From NCBI GenBank assembly GCA_009921765.1, contig RFXC01000050.1, positions 1 through 21,134 of the forward strand: DNA of 21,134 nt. The letters run 5' to 3'. The DNA comes from Betaproteobacteria bacterium (GTDB taxonomy: Bacteria > Pseudomonadota > Gammaproteobacteria > Burkholderiales > Burkholderiaceae). The translations under genes were made by a program, and so were the position numbers. Within the stretch, counting starts at the first letter, position 1, and each line of letters begins with the position of its first letter. The notes beneath the pieces were generated by a model. That model saw nothing but the letters and a program-made list of their open reading frames with translations, was not told the origin of the DNA and searched no databases. This document shows, piece after piece, positions 1-8,904 of the stretch.

Positions 1-1
1 A

Positions 2-931
2 CCAGCGCCCGCCGCCCAGGCCGCGCCTGCATCACCGGTCGCGGGGCAAGCCGGCTCCGCACAGCCATCCGGCGAAGCCGGCGCGAAGCCGCAGCTACCG
101 CGCCCTGCTGTTCCTGGCGCCCCGTGCCTGATCGCGCAGTTTCGAGCCATCGCACTCGACACCCACAACCCCACCGAACGCGCCGTGCTCGCGCGCCAAT
201 GGCTGCAGCGCAACCTCGCTGGCTGCGCCGCCGACAAGCTGACCCTGCTGGGTTCGAACCGCTCCGCCTGGCTGGGTACCGCCGATTCCGCCGAACTGAT
301 GGGTCTGATCGATACCGCCATCGAGGCGCAATCGCAAAACGATCCGGCGCTCCTGCGTCAGCTCTACGACGCCACACCCCGTACCTTCCAGCCCACGGTC
401 GAAACCATTCGAACCGAACCCCCGCGCCCGATTCTGCAACCGGCCGGCGCCATGCCGCTACCGCCTATCGGCATGGTGAACATCCGCCAGGGTGACCGAG
501 GCGACCACGGCTCAGGCGGCACCTCGCAGGGCGGTCAGGGCGGAGGCCAGGCGCAGACCAACGCGTTCAGCGACCAGCAGCGCAAGGCGGTGAGCGATTA
601 TTTCTCCCAGTCGTATGAAATTGGCGAGTGCCCGGCGGGGCTCATCGCACGCGAAGGGCGATGCCAGTCGCAAAATCCGGACAAGCTCTGGCGCGTGGGC
701 GAGCCCCTCCCGAGGGCGCTCGAAAATGAGGCAAGGGATCTACCCAATGTGCTGGCCGAGCGTCTGGGCCCGGCCCCTTCCGGCTCGCGCTACGTGCGCG
801 CGGGGTCGGACGTGTTGATGCTTGATGCCGCCGGCAATGTAACCGGTGCGGTCACCGATTTCGGTCAGCCACCCGTCGTACGTCGATCGTTGCCGCGGCC
901 CTCGCCCGCCCCCCAGCCCGCTGCGAAATAA
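2..931 (+). CDS. Partial protein with Gly-rich linker and RcnB-like C-terminal domain (5' end outside window)
   Basis: The reading frame is open from base 2 to the TAA at 929-931, giving 309 visible residues, so the start lies upstream of the window. Seen: an Ala/Pro-rich stretch at the visible N-terminus; a moderately charged middle with two Cys (CLIAQF and LAGCAADK); a Gly/Gln-rich low-complexity linker at about 481-570; and a C-terminal segment at about 683-868 (KLWRVGEPLP, then SRYVRAGSDVLMLDAAGNVT). That pattern resembles the RcnB/YohN-type domain, which in known proteins is periplasmic and linked to metal homeostasis, and which also occurs in many proteins of unknown role. The tail is Pro-rich. 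Function is inferred only from this C-terminal similarity; signal peptide and full architecture cannot be judged. It is convergent with ispB, 21 bp away. Confidence 0.6.
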   Translation, partial: PAPAAQAAPASPVAGQAGSAQPSGEAGAKPQLPRPAVPGAPCLIAQFRAIALDTHNPTERAVLARQWLQRNLAGCAADKLTLLGSNRSAWLGTADSAELMGLIDTAIEAQSQNDPALLRQLYDATPRTFQPTVETIRTEPPRPILQPAGAMPLPPIGMVNIRQGDRGDHGSGGTSQGGQGGGQAQTNAFSDQQRKAVSDYFSQSYEIGECPAGLIAREGRCQSQNPDKLWRVGEPLPRALENEARDLPNVLAERLGPAPSGSRYVRAGSDVLMLDAAGNVTGAVTDFGQPPVVRRSLPRPSPAPQPAAK

Positions 932-952
932 CGTGCTGCGGGCGCCCTGCGC

Positions 953-1936
953 CTAGTTTGCCCGCTCGACCGCCAGCCCCGGCAGGCTCATCAACACGGC
1001 GCTGAATTCACCCGACTCGGCGTGCTCGAGCATGGTGCGGGCAGCCGCCCGCGCGAGCTCGGCCTCGTTCAATGCCATCTGACGCGCATAGTCGAGTGAG
1101 CCGCTGCGGCGGATGGCAGCGACGACCTGGTCGAATTCCACCTCGCCGCCCTGCTCGATTGCAGTCCGGATCAGCTGCCGGTCGGTGCTGGAGCCGTGGC
1201 TCATGACGTGGATGAGGGGCAGGGTGGGCTTTCCTTCGCGCAGATCATCGCCCACGTTCTTGCCGATTTCTGCGGTGTCTCCGCTGTAATCGAGCACATC
1301 GTCCACCAGCTGAAAGGCAGTGCCCAGGTGCCGCCCGAACGACGCGGCAGCTTCCTGGACCTGCGCCGGGGCGTGACAGAGGATGGCGCCCAGTCGGGCG
1401 GCCGCCTCAAAAAGCTTTGCAGTTTTGAACCGGATGACCTGGAGGTAGCGCGCCTCGTCGGTGTCGGGGTCGTGGCAGTTCATCAACTGCAGGACTTCGC
1501 CTTCGGCGATGACGTTGGTGGCGTCGGCCAGCACACGCATCACGCGCATGTCGTCCACCTCGACCATCATCTGAAACGCCCGGGAGTAGACGAAATCACC
1601 CACCAGAACGGCAGCCGGATTGCCGAAAGCAGAGTTGGCGGTGCTTCGACCGCGCCGCAATTCGGATTCATCGACCACGTCGTCGTGCAGCAAGGTGGCG
1701 GTATGGATGAATTCAACCACCGCCGCAAGGCGATGGTGGTGAGAGTCGCCGGCAAACCCCAACGCACGGGCTACGGAAAGCAGCAGGAGCGGGCGAATCC
1801 GTTTGCCCCCCGATCCAATGATGTAGTCGGAGATCGTGCTGACCAACGCCACCTCGGAGGAGAGGCTGCGCCGGATCATTCGGTCCGTTGCCTCGAGGTC
1901 GGGAGCCAGAGCAGGGAAAAGTTCGGAGGGTTTCAT
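953..1936 (-). CDS. ispB: Octaprenyl (polyprenyl) diphosphate synthase
   Basis: A 327-residue trans-polyprenyl diphosphate synthase. It extends farnesyl diphosphate with isopentenyl diphosphate to make the side chain of ubiquinone, in the cytoplasm or at the membrane face. Both Asp-rich motifs are present: the first DDVVD at residues 85-89 inside LLHDDVVDE, and the second DDVLD at 212-216 inside FQLVDDVLDYSGD. The GGKRIRP substrate-binding segment is at 43-49 and FKTAKLFEAA at 170-179. Length fits the family (E. coli IspB is 323 residues). The gene is divergent from rplU, an arrangement known in many proteobacteria, which supports ispB over other prenyl synthases. The product chain length (C40 or other) is inferred from family and taxon. 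Confidence 0.93.
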   Translation of the reverse strand: MKPSELFPALAPDLEATDRMIRRSLSSEVALVSTISDYIIGSGGKRIRPLLLLSVARALGFAGDSHHHRLAAVVEFIHTATLLHDDVVDESELRRGRSTANSAFGNPAAVLVGDFVYSRAFQMMVEVDDMRVMRVLADATNVIAEGEVLQLMNCHDPDTDEARYLQVIRFKTAKLFEAAARLGAILCHAPAQVQEAAASFGRHLGTAFQLVDDVLDYSGDTAEIGKNVGDDLREGKPTLPLIHVMSHGSSTDRQLIRTAIEQGGEVEFDQVVAAIRRSGSLDYARQMALNEAELARAAARTMLEHAESGEFSAVLMSLPGLAVERAN

Positions 1937-2044
1937 CCGCGGGAAAGTGGCGAGGGCGACAAAGCCGGACTCATGAACCCTGGCGCAACCGCAATGTCAC
2001 GGCGACTATTGCTCGCGGGCGCGCCTGCTTCAGGGAAACCGCTG

Positions 2045-2050
2045 ATTATA
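2045..2050 (-). promoter_or_regulatory. -10 box TATAAT, possible ispB promoter
   Basis: On the minus strand the bases read TATAAT, a perfect sigma70 -10 hexamer, 109 bp upstream of the ispB start codon. No good -35 hexamer is visible at 16-18 bp spacing (GCATCG at 17), so either an activator or a weak promoter is possible. The assignment rests on the hexamer and its location alone. Confidence 0.4.
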
Positions 2051-2183
2051 GTCTGCGCGGTGCGCACCGATGCCAGGCCGCCCGCCCCCCGCAATCATCG
2101 ACACTCACCGTCCGCCTCGCCTTGGCACCTGCGAGGCAAGGTGGGCCCCTGAGCGAGGGGTGTCTGGTCGGGACGACTACTTT

Positions 2184-2212
2184 TTGACTCAAGTATCGGA
2201 ATTTGCGAGAAT
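2184..2212 (+). promoter_or_regulatory. Sigma70-type promoter for rplU-rpmA
   Basis: TTGACT at 2184-2189 (5 of 6 to TTGACA), a 17-bp spacer, then GAGAAT at 2207-2212 (4 of 6 to TATAAT). Transcription would begin near 2219, leaving a leader of about 49 nt before the rplU ATG. The spacing and -35 match make it the best promoter candidate in the window. Confidence 0.7.
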
Positions 2213-2267
2213 CTCCGGTTCCCTCGTGAATACAGCACACGGGAATAAAGCAAAAAGGGGTTTTTCC

Positions 2268-2630
2268 ATGTACGCGGTCATAAAAACCGGTGGCAAGCAA
2301 TACAAAGTGAGCGCCGGCGACAAAATCAAAGTAGAACAGATGCCGGCGGACATCGGAGTCGAAATCACCATTGATCAGGTTCTGGCAGTGAGCAACGGCG
2401 AGCAGATCGCCGTCGGCACGCCGCTTGTGGCTGGCGCAACGGTTTCGGCAAAGGTGCTCTCCCACGGTCGTCACGACAAGGTTCGCATTTTCAAAATGCG
2501 TCGGCGCAAGCACTATCAGAAGCGCCAGGGCCACCGCCAGAATTACACCGAAATCCTGGTGAGCCGAATCGCATCGTCACTCGGCGAAGCGTTGGCTGCG
2601 GCCCCGGCGGCTGAAGCATCCGCCCAGTAA
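2268..2630 (+). CDS. rplU: 50S ribosomal protein L21
   Basis: A 120-residue L21, which binds 23S rRNA in the large subunit. It begins [14 protein letters not shown], the nearly invariant L21 N-terminus, and contains the basic segment [20 protein letters not shown] typical of the family. The ATG at 2268 is chosen because it gives the canonical N-terminus; an in-frame extension to 2070 would run through the promoter. The last ~15 residues form an Ala-rich tail, commonly variable in betaproteobacteria. Cotranscribed with rpmA, which starts 16 bp downstream. Confidence 0.97.
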   Translation: MYAVIKTGGKQYKVSAGDKIKVEQMPADIGVEITIDQVLAVSNGEQIAVGTPLVAGATVSAKVLSHGRHDKVRIFKMRRRKHYQKRQGHRQNYTEILVSRIASSLGEALAAAPAAEASAQ

Positions 2631-2646
2631 ACGGAGATCATCCACC

Positions 2647-2907
2647 ATGGCACAGAAAAAAGGCGGCGGCTCTACGCGCAACGGCCGTGACTCACAACCG
2701 AAAATGCTGGGCATCAAGGCTTACGGCGGTGAAACCGTCACAGCCGGGTCCATCATTGTTCGCCAGCGCGGCACGCAATTCCACCCTGGCGAAAATGTCG
2801 GGCTGGGCAAAGATCACACGCTGTTCGCCCTCATCGAGGGCAAGGTCGAGTTCGCGGTCAAAGGGCCGGCCCGCCGACGCACAGTGCGGATCGCTCCGCT
2901 TCAGTAA
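2647..2907 (+). CDS. rpmA: 50S ribosomal protein L27
   Basis: An 86-residue L27, a protein near the peptidyl-transferase centre of the large subunit. It starts [19 protein letters not shown], close to the canonical family N-terminus with Gln at position 3 where His is common. There is no N-terminal cleavage extension of the Firmicutes type. GAGATC at 2634-2639 upstream of the ATG can serve as ribosome binding site. It follows rplU and is closed by a strong terminator. Confidence 0.97.
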   Translation: MAQKKGGGSTRNGRDSQPKMLGIKAYGGETVTAGSIIVRQRGTQFHPGENVGLGKDHTLFALIEGKVEFAVKGPARRRTVRIAPLQ

Positions 2908-4131
<1,224 letters not shown>

Positions 4132-4148
4132 CCCAGTAGAGGGAACGG

Positions 4149-5324
4149 GTGGAACGTAACGAGCCAGACACCACTGCGCAGGCGCTTGCGCTCGCGCACG
4201 CGGACCATGTTCGCGTGGTGGCTGCGGCGCGCCGGATCGTCATCAAGGTTGGATCCAGCCTGGTAACCGATGAGGGCCGCGGGCTTGACCGCGCCGCGAT
4301 CTCGCGCTGGGGCGCCGAAATCGCATCGCTTCGCGCAGGTGGCAAGCAGGTCGTGGTGGTGTCCTCCGGCGCGGTGGCCGAAGGCATGAAGCGATTGGGC
4401 TGGCGGCAGCGCCCGCGGGAAATGCATGAACTGCAGGCCGCTGCCGCGGTCGGACAGATGGGGCTCGCGCAGGTCTACGAGAGCTGCTTTGCCGAGCACG
4501 GCCTGCGAACAGCGCAGGTGCTGCTCACCCATGAAGACCTGGCTGACCGGAAACGCTACCTCAACGCGCGCTCCACGCTACGCACACTGCTCGAGCTCGC
4601 TGTTGTGCCGATCATCAACGAGAACGATACGGTCGTGACCGACGAGATCAAGTTTGGCGACAACGACACGCTGGGTGCGCTGGTCACCAACCTGATCGAT
4701 GCCGATGCGCTGGTGATTCTCACCGACCAGCAGGGGCTCTTTACCGCTGATCCGCGCGGCGACCCCTCGGCCACCTTGCTCGCGGCCGTGCGGGCAGGCG
4801 ACCCCCGTCTGGAGGCAATCGCAGGCGGCACCGGTTCGTCGATTGCGAGAGGCGGCATGATCACCAAGGTTCGTGCGGCGCAGCGCGCAGCGCGCGGGGG
4901 GGCCAGCACGGTGGTGGCATCAGGTCGGCTGGAGGGGGTGCTGCGGCGGCTTGCGGCAGGCGACGCAATCGGAACACAGTTCATCGCAGACCTTCCGAGG
5001 CTGGCCGCACGCAAGCAATGGATGGCCGATCACCTCCAGCTTCGCGGCGCGGTCACCGTCGACGAGGGCGCTGCGCGCGCGCTATGTGCAGCCGGCCGCA
5101 GCCTGCTGCCAATTGGCGTCACCGAGGTTCAGGGCGACTATGAGCGGGGCGAGGTCATTGCCATCCGCAACGCCCAAGGTATCGAACTGGGGCGCGGTCT
5201 CAGCAATTATTCATCGGCCGACACCCGCCGCATCATGCGGCGCGCCTCCCATGAGATCGAGTCGATCCTGGGTTACATCGAAGAGCCCGAACTGATCCAT
5301 CGCGACGATCTGGTGCTGCGTTAA
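4149..5324 (+). CDS. proB: Glutamate 5-kinase
   Basis: A 391-residue gamma-glutamyl kinase that phosphorylates L-glutamate, the first and feedback-regulated step of proline synthesis, in the cytoplasm. Amino-acid kinase domain: IKVGSSLV at 32-39 (ATP phosphate loop), SSGAV at 72-76, INENDTV at 156-162, FGDND at 169-173. A C-terminal PUA domain occupies about 295-375. GTG start at 4149 is preceded by AGAGGGAA at 4138-4145. It adds ~20 residues before the conserved core compared with E. coli ProB; a later GTG at 4216 or 4219 cannot be excluded. It follows obgE by 17 bp, so probably one transcript. Confidence 0.95.
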   Translation: MERNEPDTTAQALALAHADHVRVVAAARRIVIKVGSSLVTDEGRGLDRAAISRWGAEIASLRAGGKQVVVVSSGAVAEGMKRLGWRQRPREMHELQAAAAVGQMGLAQVYESCFAEHGLRTAQVLLTHEDLADRKRYLNARSTLRTLLELAVVPIINENDTVVTDEIKFGDNDTLGALVTNLIDADALVILTDQQGLFTADPRGDPSATLLAAVRAGDPRLEAIAGGTGSSIARGGMITKVRAAQRAARGGASTVVASGRLEGVLRRLAAGDAIGTQFIADLPRLAARKQWMADHLQLRGAVTVDEGAARALCAAGRSLLPIGVTEVQGDYERGEVIAIRNAQGIELGRGLSNYSSADTRRIMRRASHEIESILGYIEEPELIHRDDLVLR

Positions 5325-5391
5325 GGGCGCGCATTCACCCACAACGGTCGGGATGCTGCTCGGACAGACGCAGCCGGTGGAACCACCCGCA

Positions 5392-5421
5392 TCGACACTA
5401 CCTGCCGCGCTCGGCTACCAT
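5392..5421 (+). promoter_or_regulatory. Candidate sigma70 promoter for the beta-propeller / Bug / amidohydrolase trio
   Basis: TCGACA at 5392-5397 (5 of 6 to TTGACA), 18-bp spacer, TACCAT at 5416-5421 (4 of 6 to TATAAT). Transcription from about 5428 would leave a ~52-nt leader before the ATG at 5480. This also argues against the upstream TTG at 5432 as a start. A pattern match only. Confidence 0.4.
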
Positions 5422-5479
5422 CAGACTCCCGTTGTCCGATCGCTCGATGGTCCTGCACCCGTTGCGCGGAGATTTCGCA

Positions 5480-6499
5480 ATGCATGGCGTTCGCCTCTAT
5501 GCCGGTACAGCCGGCCACTCCACCTGGTTCAGCAGCGACCTGGGTGACCAATGGATTCATCCCAACAGCCACTCGGGGCTCTACACCGAGGCGCGGGTCT
5601 GGTGCTTCAGCAGCCACCCGTCCGACCCGGACACCCTCTATGCCGGCTCCGACATGGGCCTCTTCTGCTGGAGTGAGCGCGCCCAGGCCTGGGAGAGCCT
5701 GCCCTCGCCCATGGCCGATATCTGGTCGATTGCGCAAGACCCGTCCGATCCGCGCATCCTGATTGCGGGCACACGACCCGGTGCGCTCTATCGCTCGACC
5801 GATGCAGGTCGTCACTGGCTGCAGTGCAGCACTCCTGGCGTCCAGGCCTTTTCAAGTGTCAACCGCGGCCCAACACGCGTGACCCAGATCCTGTTTGATC
5901 CGATCGATCACGGCACCATCTGGGCAGGTATCGAGATCGGCGGTATCTGGCGCAGCACCGACAGCGGCCTCAACTGGACCTTCCTCGATCAGGGTCTGGT
6001 GTCGGGCGACATCCACGGCATCGCAGTGATCCGCGATACCGATGGCGCCAAAGCCGTACTCGCCACCACCAACAAGGGACTGCACCGCAGTCGCGACAAT
6101 GGCGCAAGCTGGGTGCATGAGACGATCGACTCGCCCTGGCAGTATTCGCGCGCGGTTCAACTCGCCCCGGATGGTCGCACGCTCTACCTCACCAACGGCA
6201 ACGGCCCGCCGGGCAGTACCGGTCGGCTTCTCCGCAGCGAGGACGCGGGCCACCACTGGCATGAAATCGCGCTGCCCGGCATGCTGAACAGCACCGTCTG
6301 GTGTGTTGCCATGCATCCGGCTGACCCGCAACTGCTCTTTACCTGCACCAACCTCGGCCAGGTATTTCGCAGCACCGACGGTGGTGAGAACTGGACGCGA
6401 CTTGCGCGCGAATTCGGCGAGATTCGCGCGCTCCACTGGCGGCCCGCCCCCCCTTCCAACGATTCGAGCGCTGTCGCCGCGCAATGGACTTATCGATAG
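5480..6499 (+). CDS. Asp-box (BNR-repeat) beta-propeller protein, cytoplasmic
   Basis: A 339-residue protein with six Asp-box motifs of the form S-x-D-x-G-x-x-W: residues 18-25, 106-113, 159-166, 204-211, 253-260 and 298-305. Such repeats cap blades of sialidase/VPS10-like beta-propellers, and the even spacing predicts a six- or seven-bladed propeller. Linking segments of the type HPxDPxxLYAG (about 46-55) also fit. The sialidase FRIP motif and catalytic residues are not evident, so glycosidase activity is not claimed. The ATG at 5480 has GGAG at 5468-5471 with 8-nt spacing; the frame could extend to TTG 5432 or ATG 5447, but these lack such a site. No signal peptide is seen. It lies 9 bp upstream of a Bug-type binding protein, so they are probably cotranscribed. 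Role unknown; perhaps ligand or partner binding. Confidence 0.8.
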   Translation: MHGVRLYAGTAGHSTWFSSDLGDQWIHPNSHSGLYTEARVWCFSSHPSDPDTLYAGSDMGLFCWSERAQAWESLPSPMADIWSIAQDPSDPRILIAGTRPGALYRSTDAGRHWLQCSTPGVQAFSSVNRGPTRVTQILFDPIDHGTIWAGIEIGGIWRSTDSGLNWTFLDQGLVSGDIHGIAVIRDTDGAKAVLATTNKGLHRSRDNGASWVHETIDSPWQYSRAVQLAPDGRTLYLTNGNGPPGSTGRLLRSEDAGHHWHEIALPGMLNSTVWCVAMHPADPQLLFTCTNLGQVFRSTDGGENWTRLAREFGEIRALHWRPAPPSNDSSAVAAQWTYR

Positions 6500-6508
6500 G
6501 AGACCCCC

Positions 6509-7480
6509 GTGACCGGATCATCACATTTGCACCGCGCACTGGCGGCGCTCACCTTATCCCTGCTCCCGGCCATCGCGGCTGCGCAGTGGCCCACGCAACC
6601 GGTCCGCATCATGGTGCCGTTCGCGCCAGGCGCACTCACCGATCTGGCCGCCCGCAACATCGCGGCCGAACTCTCGGCTCAGATTGGCCAACAGTTCGTG
6701 GTTGAAAACAAGGGCGGAGCCGCTGGCACCATCGGCACCGCAGAAGTGGCCAAAGCCAGACCGGATGGTCACACCCTGGTCTTTACCGATAGCTCGCTCA
6801 CCATCTCGCCCGGGCTCTACAAATCGTTGCCCTATGACGTGTTGCGTGACCTGGTCGCGATCACCATCCCGGTGGAGGCGCCGGCGGTGATGGTGGCGCG
6901 CACCGGCCTGGGCGCCAAGACGGTGGCCGAGGTCGTTGCCCTCGCCAAGGCCAAGCCCAAGGGGCTCACCTTCGGTTCTGGCGGACAGGGCTCATCGGCG
7001 CATCTCGCGACCGAGCTCTTCCTGATGCAGGCCGGCCTTGAAATGACGCATGTCCCGTTTCGAGGCGTAGCGGCAGCGCTCACCGACACGGCCGGCAACC
7101 AGATCGACATCACCGTCTCGAGCCTCGGTGGCGCCTCGGGCCACATCCGCGGCAACCGGGTCGTGCCGCTTGCGGTCACCGGCTCACAGCGCTCGCCCGC
7201 ATTCCCCGAACTGCCCACCTTCGCTGAAGCCGGCTTTGCCCAATACGATGTTGTGTATCGGTTCGGGTTCCTCGCGCCCACAGGGACCCCGGGAGCGGTG
7301 ATCACCCGCCTGCAGGAGGAAATCGCCAAGGCGGTCACGCAGCCGAAGGTGAAAGCCTTTCTCGACTCGCAAGGCGCCCGTGCGGTACGCATCGACGGCG
7401 CCGCATTTACCGACCTGATCCGACGCGAACTCGCTCTCTGGAAACAGGTGATCGAACGTGCTGGTGTGAAAGCCGAATAG
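6509..7480 (+). CDS. Bug/TctC-family periplasmic solute-binding protein
   Basis: A 323-residue extracytoplasmic binding protein of the tripartite tricarboxylate transporter (Bug) family, which delivers carboxylates or related small molecules to a TctAB-type permease. A signal peptide is visible at residues 1-25 (hydrophobic core, AIAAA before Gln26). The mature N-terminus has the family signature PVRIMVPFAPGALTDLAAR at 31-49; the commonly seen second glycine of the PGG loop is Ala42. FGSGGQGSSAHLATELF matches the second ligand-loop region. GTG start at 6509 with AGGAGA at 6498-6503. No tctA or tctB is in the window, which is usual for Bug proteins in Burkholderiales. Substrate unknown; neighbouring lactonase-like enzyme suggests an organic acid or lactone. 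Confidence 0.9.
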   Translation: MTGSSHLHRALAALTLSLLPAIAAAQWPTQPVRIMVPFAPGALTDLAARNIAAELSAQIGQQFVVENKGGAAGTIGTAEVAKARPDGHTLVFTDSSLTISPGLYKSLPYDVLRDLVAITIPVEAPAVMVARTGLGAKTVAEVVALAKAKPKGLTFGSGGQGSSAHLATELFLMQAGLEMTHVPFRGVAAALTDTAGNQIDITVSSLGGASGHIRGNRVVPLAVTGSQRSPAFPELPTFAEAGFAQYDVVYRFGFLAPTGTPGAVITRLQEEIAKAVTQPKVKAFLDSQGARAVRIDGAAFTDLIRRELALWKQVIERAGVKAE

Positions 7481-7509
7481 CCTCTTCCTCCTTTTCGCGG
7501 CAGACCCCT

Positions 7510-8385
7510 TTGAACGAGACCATCGATCCCGACATCCCGGCGCCGGCGTATGCCTGCGACAGCCATTTCCATGTGTTTGGCGACCCCGCGCGGTTTCCAT
7601 ATCGCGACCCAAAACTTCGCTACCAACCGCCGATCGCGCCGCTGGCTGACTACCTCACGCGCGCGCGCCGAATCGGCATCGAGCGCTTCGTGTTCGTGCA
7701 GCCCAGCGCCTATCTGCGTGACAACAGCTGCCAGCTCGAAGCCATGGCCCAGATGGGTGCCGCATGCCGGGGCATCGTCGACATCGACGAAGACGCGCCC
7801 GACGCCCTCTTCGAGTCGTTACATCGCCAGAACGTTCGCGGTATCCGGATCAACGTCTCGCCGATTCATCCGCCCGAAGATGGCCTGGCAGAGCGGCTTC
7901 TGCCGCGCATCAACCTGCTCGAGAAGCGCTGCCAGGCGTTTGGCTGGCATCTGGACTTTCTGCTCCCCGGTTGGCTCACCGAGCGCTTGCTCCCGCGCAT
8001 CGCCGACCTCGAGGTCGATTGCACGCTTGCGCATTTGGGCATGTTTGCCGCCGCGCTGGGCCCCGAACAACCGGGCTTTGCGGCGTTGCTTCGGCTACTT
8101 GAGACGGGGTCGGGGCGGCACTGGATCAAGCTCACCGGCTTTTACCGGGTGTCGCGTGAGCCACCGCACTACAACAATGTGGCGCCAATGATGCAGGCGC
8201 TCGCCGCGGTTGCACCCGATCGGTTGATCTGGGGAAGCGACGATCCGCACCTGTCGTTTGCGCACGAAACCGGCACGATCACGCTCTACAACCTGATGTG
8301 TCGCTGGGCTGCAAACCCCGCGTTGCTTCAGAAAATTCTGGTGGATAACCCGGCACGCCTCTACGGCTTTGACGCACCGGGCTGA
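7510..8385 (+). CDS. COG3618-type amidohydrolase (sugar/pyrone lactonase or lactone isomerase)
   Basis: A 291-residue Amidohydro_2 TIM-barrel protein. HxH of strand 1 is H19/H21 in CDSHFHVFG, RGIRIN at 110-115, HLDF His147, AHLG His175, and WGSDDPH at 241-247 with catalytic-type Asp244. These match the group containing 2-pyrone-4,6-dicarboxylate lactonase (LigI), D-galactarolactone isomerase and L-fuconolactonase, which act on lactones without a phosphorylated intermediate. TTG start at 7510 is used because the next in-frame Met (residue 79) would remove the HxH; no clear Shine-Dalgarno was found. It is 29 bp after the Bug gene, so likely the same transcript. Substrate not determinable; the nearby sugar-acid genes make a sugar lactone plausible. 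Confidence 0.85.
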   Translation: MNETIDPDIPAPAYACDSHFHVFGDPARFPYRDPKLRYQPPIAPLADYLTRARRIGIERFVFVQPSAYLRDNSCQLEAMAQMGAACRGIVDIDEDAPDALFESLHRQNVRGIRINVSPIHPPEDGLAERLLPRINLLEKRCQAFGWHLDFLLPGWLTERLLPRIADLEVDCTLAHLGMFAAALGPEQPGFAALLRLLETGSGRHWIKLTGFYRVSREPPHYNNVAPMMQALAAVAPDRLIWGSDDPHLSFAHETGTITLYNLMCRWAANPALLQKILVDNPARLYGFDAPG

Positions 8386-8389
8386 ACGC

Positions 8390-8689
8390 CTACAGGCGAC
8401 GGGAAAAGTCAGGGTCGAAGCCAGAATCGAACGGCGAGTAGTTGTCCTCGACCAACTCGGCGTCGCTCTCGATCTCGGCCGCATCGAGTTCATCGAGCGA
8501 GCGCACGCGGCGGAAGTCGCTGAAAAACCGCAGGCCGCTGCGGCAGGTGGCTTCCATGCGGCGCGCGGCTTCCAGTGCGCCCGCTGGATCAACGATAAGC
8601 TGGAGCGGATCGAATGCACTGCGGCCCTGGCCCGGGCTGGCATCGGTGAGGTCGGTGACGCTTGGCACAAGCGCGGAGTCGTAGTTCAT
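8390..8689 (-). CDS. Small hypothetical acidic protein, unrecognised
   Basis: 99 residues, not recognised. It has an ATG at 8689 preceded by GGGAG on the minus strand with about 6-nt spacing, and good GC-rich codon use. The N-terminal half is neutral (DPLQLIVDPAGALEAARRME). The C-terminal half is acidic (SLDELDAAEIESDAELVEDNYSPF) and ends in DFSRRL. There is one Cys, no transmembrane segment and no signal peptide. It is convergent with the amidohydrolase (4-bp gap) and lies 215 bp downstream of the uxaA-like gene on the same strand, beyond a hairpin, so probably an independent unit. A small soluble protein of unknown role. Confidence 0.6.
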   Translation of the reverse strand: MNYDSALVPSVTDLTDASPGQGRSAFDPLQLIVDPAGALEAARRMEATCRSGLRFFSDFRRVRSLDELDAAEIESDAELVEDNYSPFDSGFDPDFSRRL

Positions 8690-8763
8690 GGGGGGCTCCC
8701 GAGGGTTGAGAAACGAGGAAAGCCCCAGTATTGCGAGAGCCCCGCCGGCTGACTGCGGCTTTC

Positions 8764-8790
8764 GTCACACAGGCGTTCACAGCCTGTGAC
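8764..8790 (-). terminator. Hairpin downstream of the uxaA-like gene, possible transcript end
   Basis: CACAGGC at 8768-8774 pairs with GCCTGTG at 8782-8788 across a 7-base loop, and outer GTCA/TGAC bases extend the symmetry imperfectly. It lies about 115 bp after the stop of the minus-strand dehydratase. There is no U-run, so if it terminates transcription it would be a factor-dependent or processed 3' end. Confidence 0.3.
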
Positions 8791-8904
8791 GCATATCAGC
8801 CGGAAGCGGAAAAAAGTCGCGCCCAGCCGGTGCGCGAACGCCGGCGCAAGGACTCCGGCTCATCACCCCAGGCGTGCGGCGCCCAGCCACCGGCCGGGCA
8901 CCGC

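Larger units (their letters stand above)
1937..2267. other. Divergent ispB / rplU intergenic region
   Basis: This is 331 bases without a convincing gene. It separates ispB (leftward) from rplU (rightward) and holds the promoters listed separately. Short open frames that cross it are out-of-frame extensions of neighbouring genes. The rplU 5' leader would be about 50 nt from the predicted start point. Confidence 0.6.

Noticed and set aside
936..951. Palindromic GC-rich stretch between the convergent first gene and ispB as a bidirectional terminator
   Set aside because: GGGCGCCC has no room for a loop and no T-run on either side, so it is not supported as a terminator.
1196..2152. Plus-strand open frame of 318 codons over ispB
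   Set aside because: Antisense to ispB with no recognisable domain; its length reflects the GC bias.
5432..5479. Upstream TTG/ATG starts for the beta-propeller gene
   Set aside because: The ATG at 5480 has a well-spaced GGAG and begins at the first propeller strand; the TTG lies almost at the predicted transcription start.
8718..8763. GAAAGCC ... GGCTTTC inverted repeat as a terminator
   Set aside because: Only seven pairs across a 32-base loop; too weak to claim.
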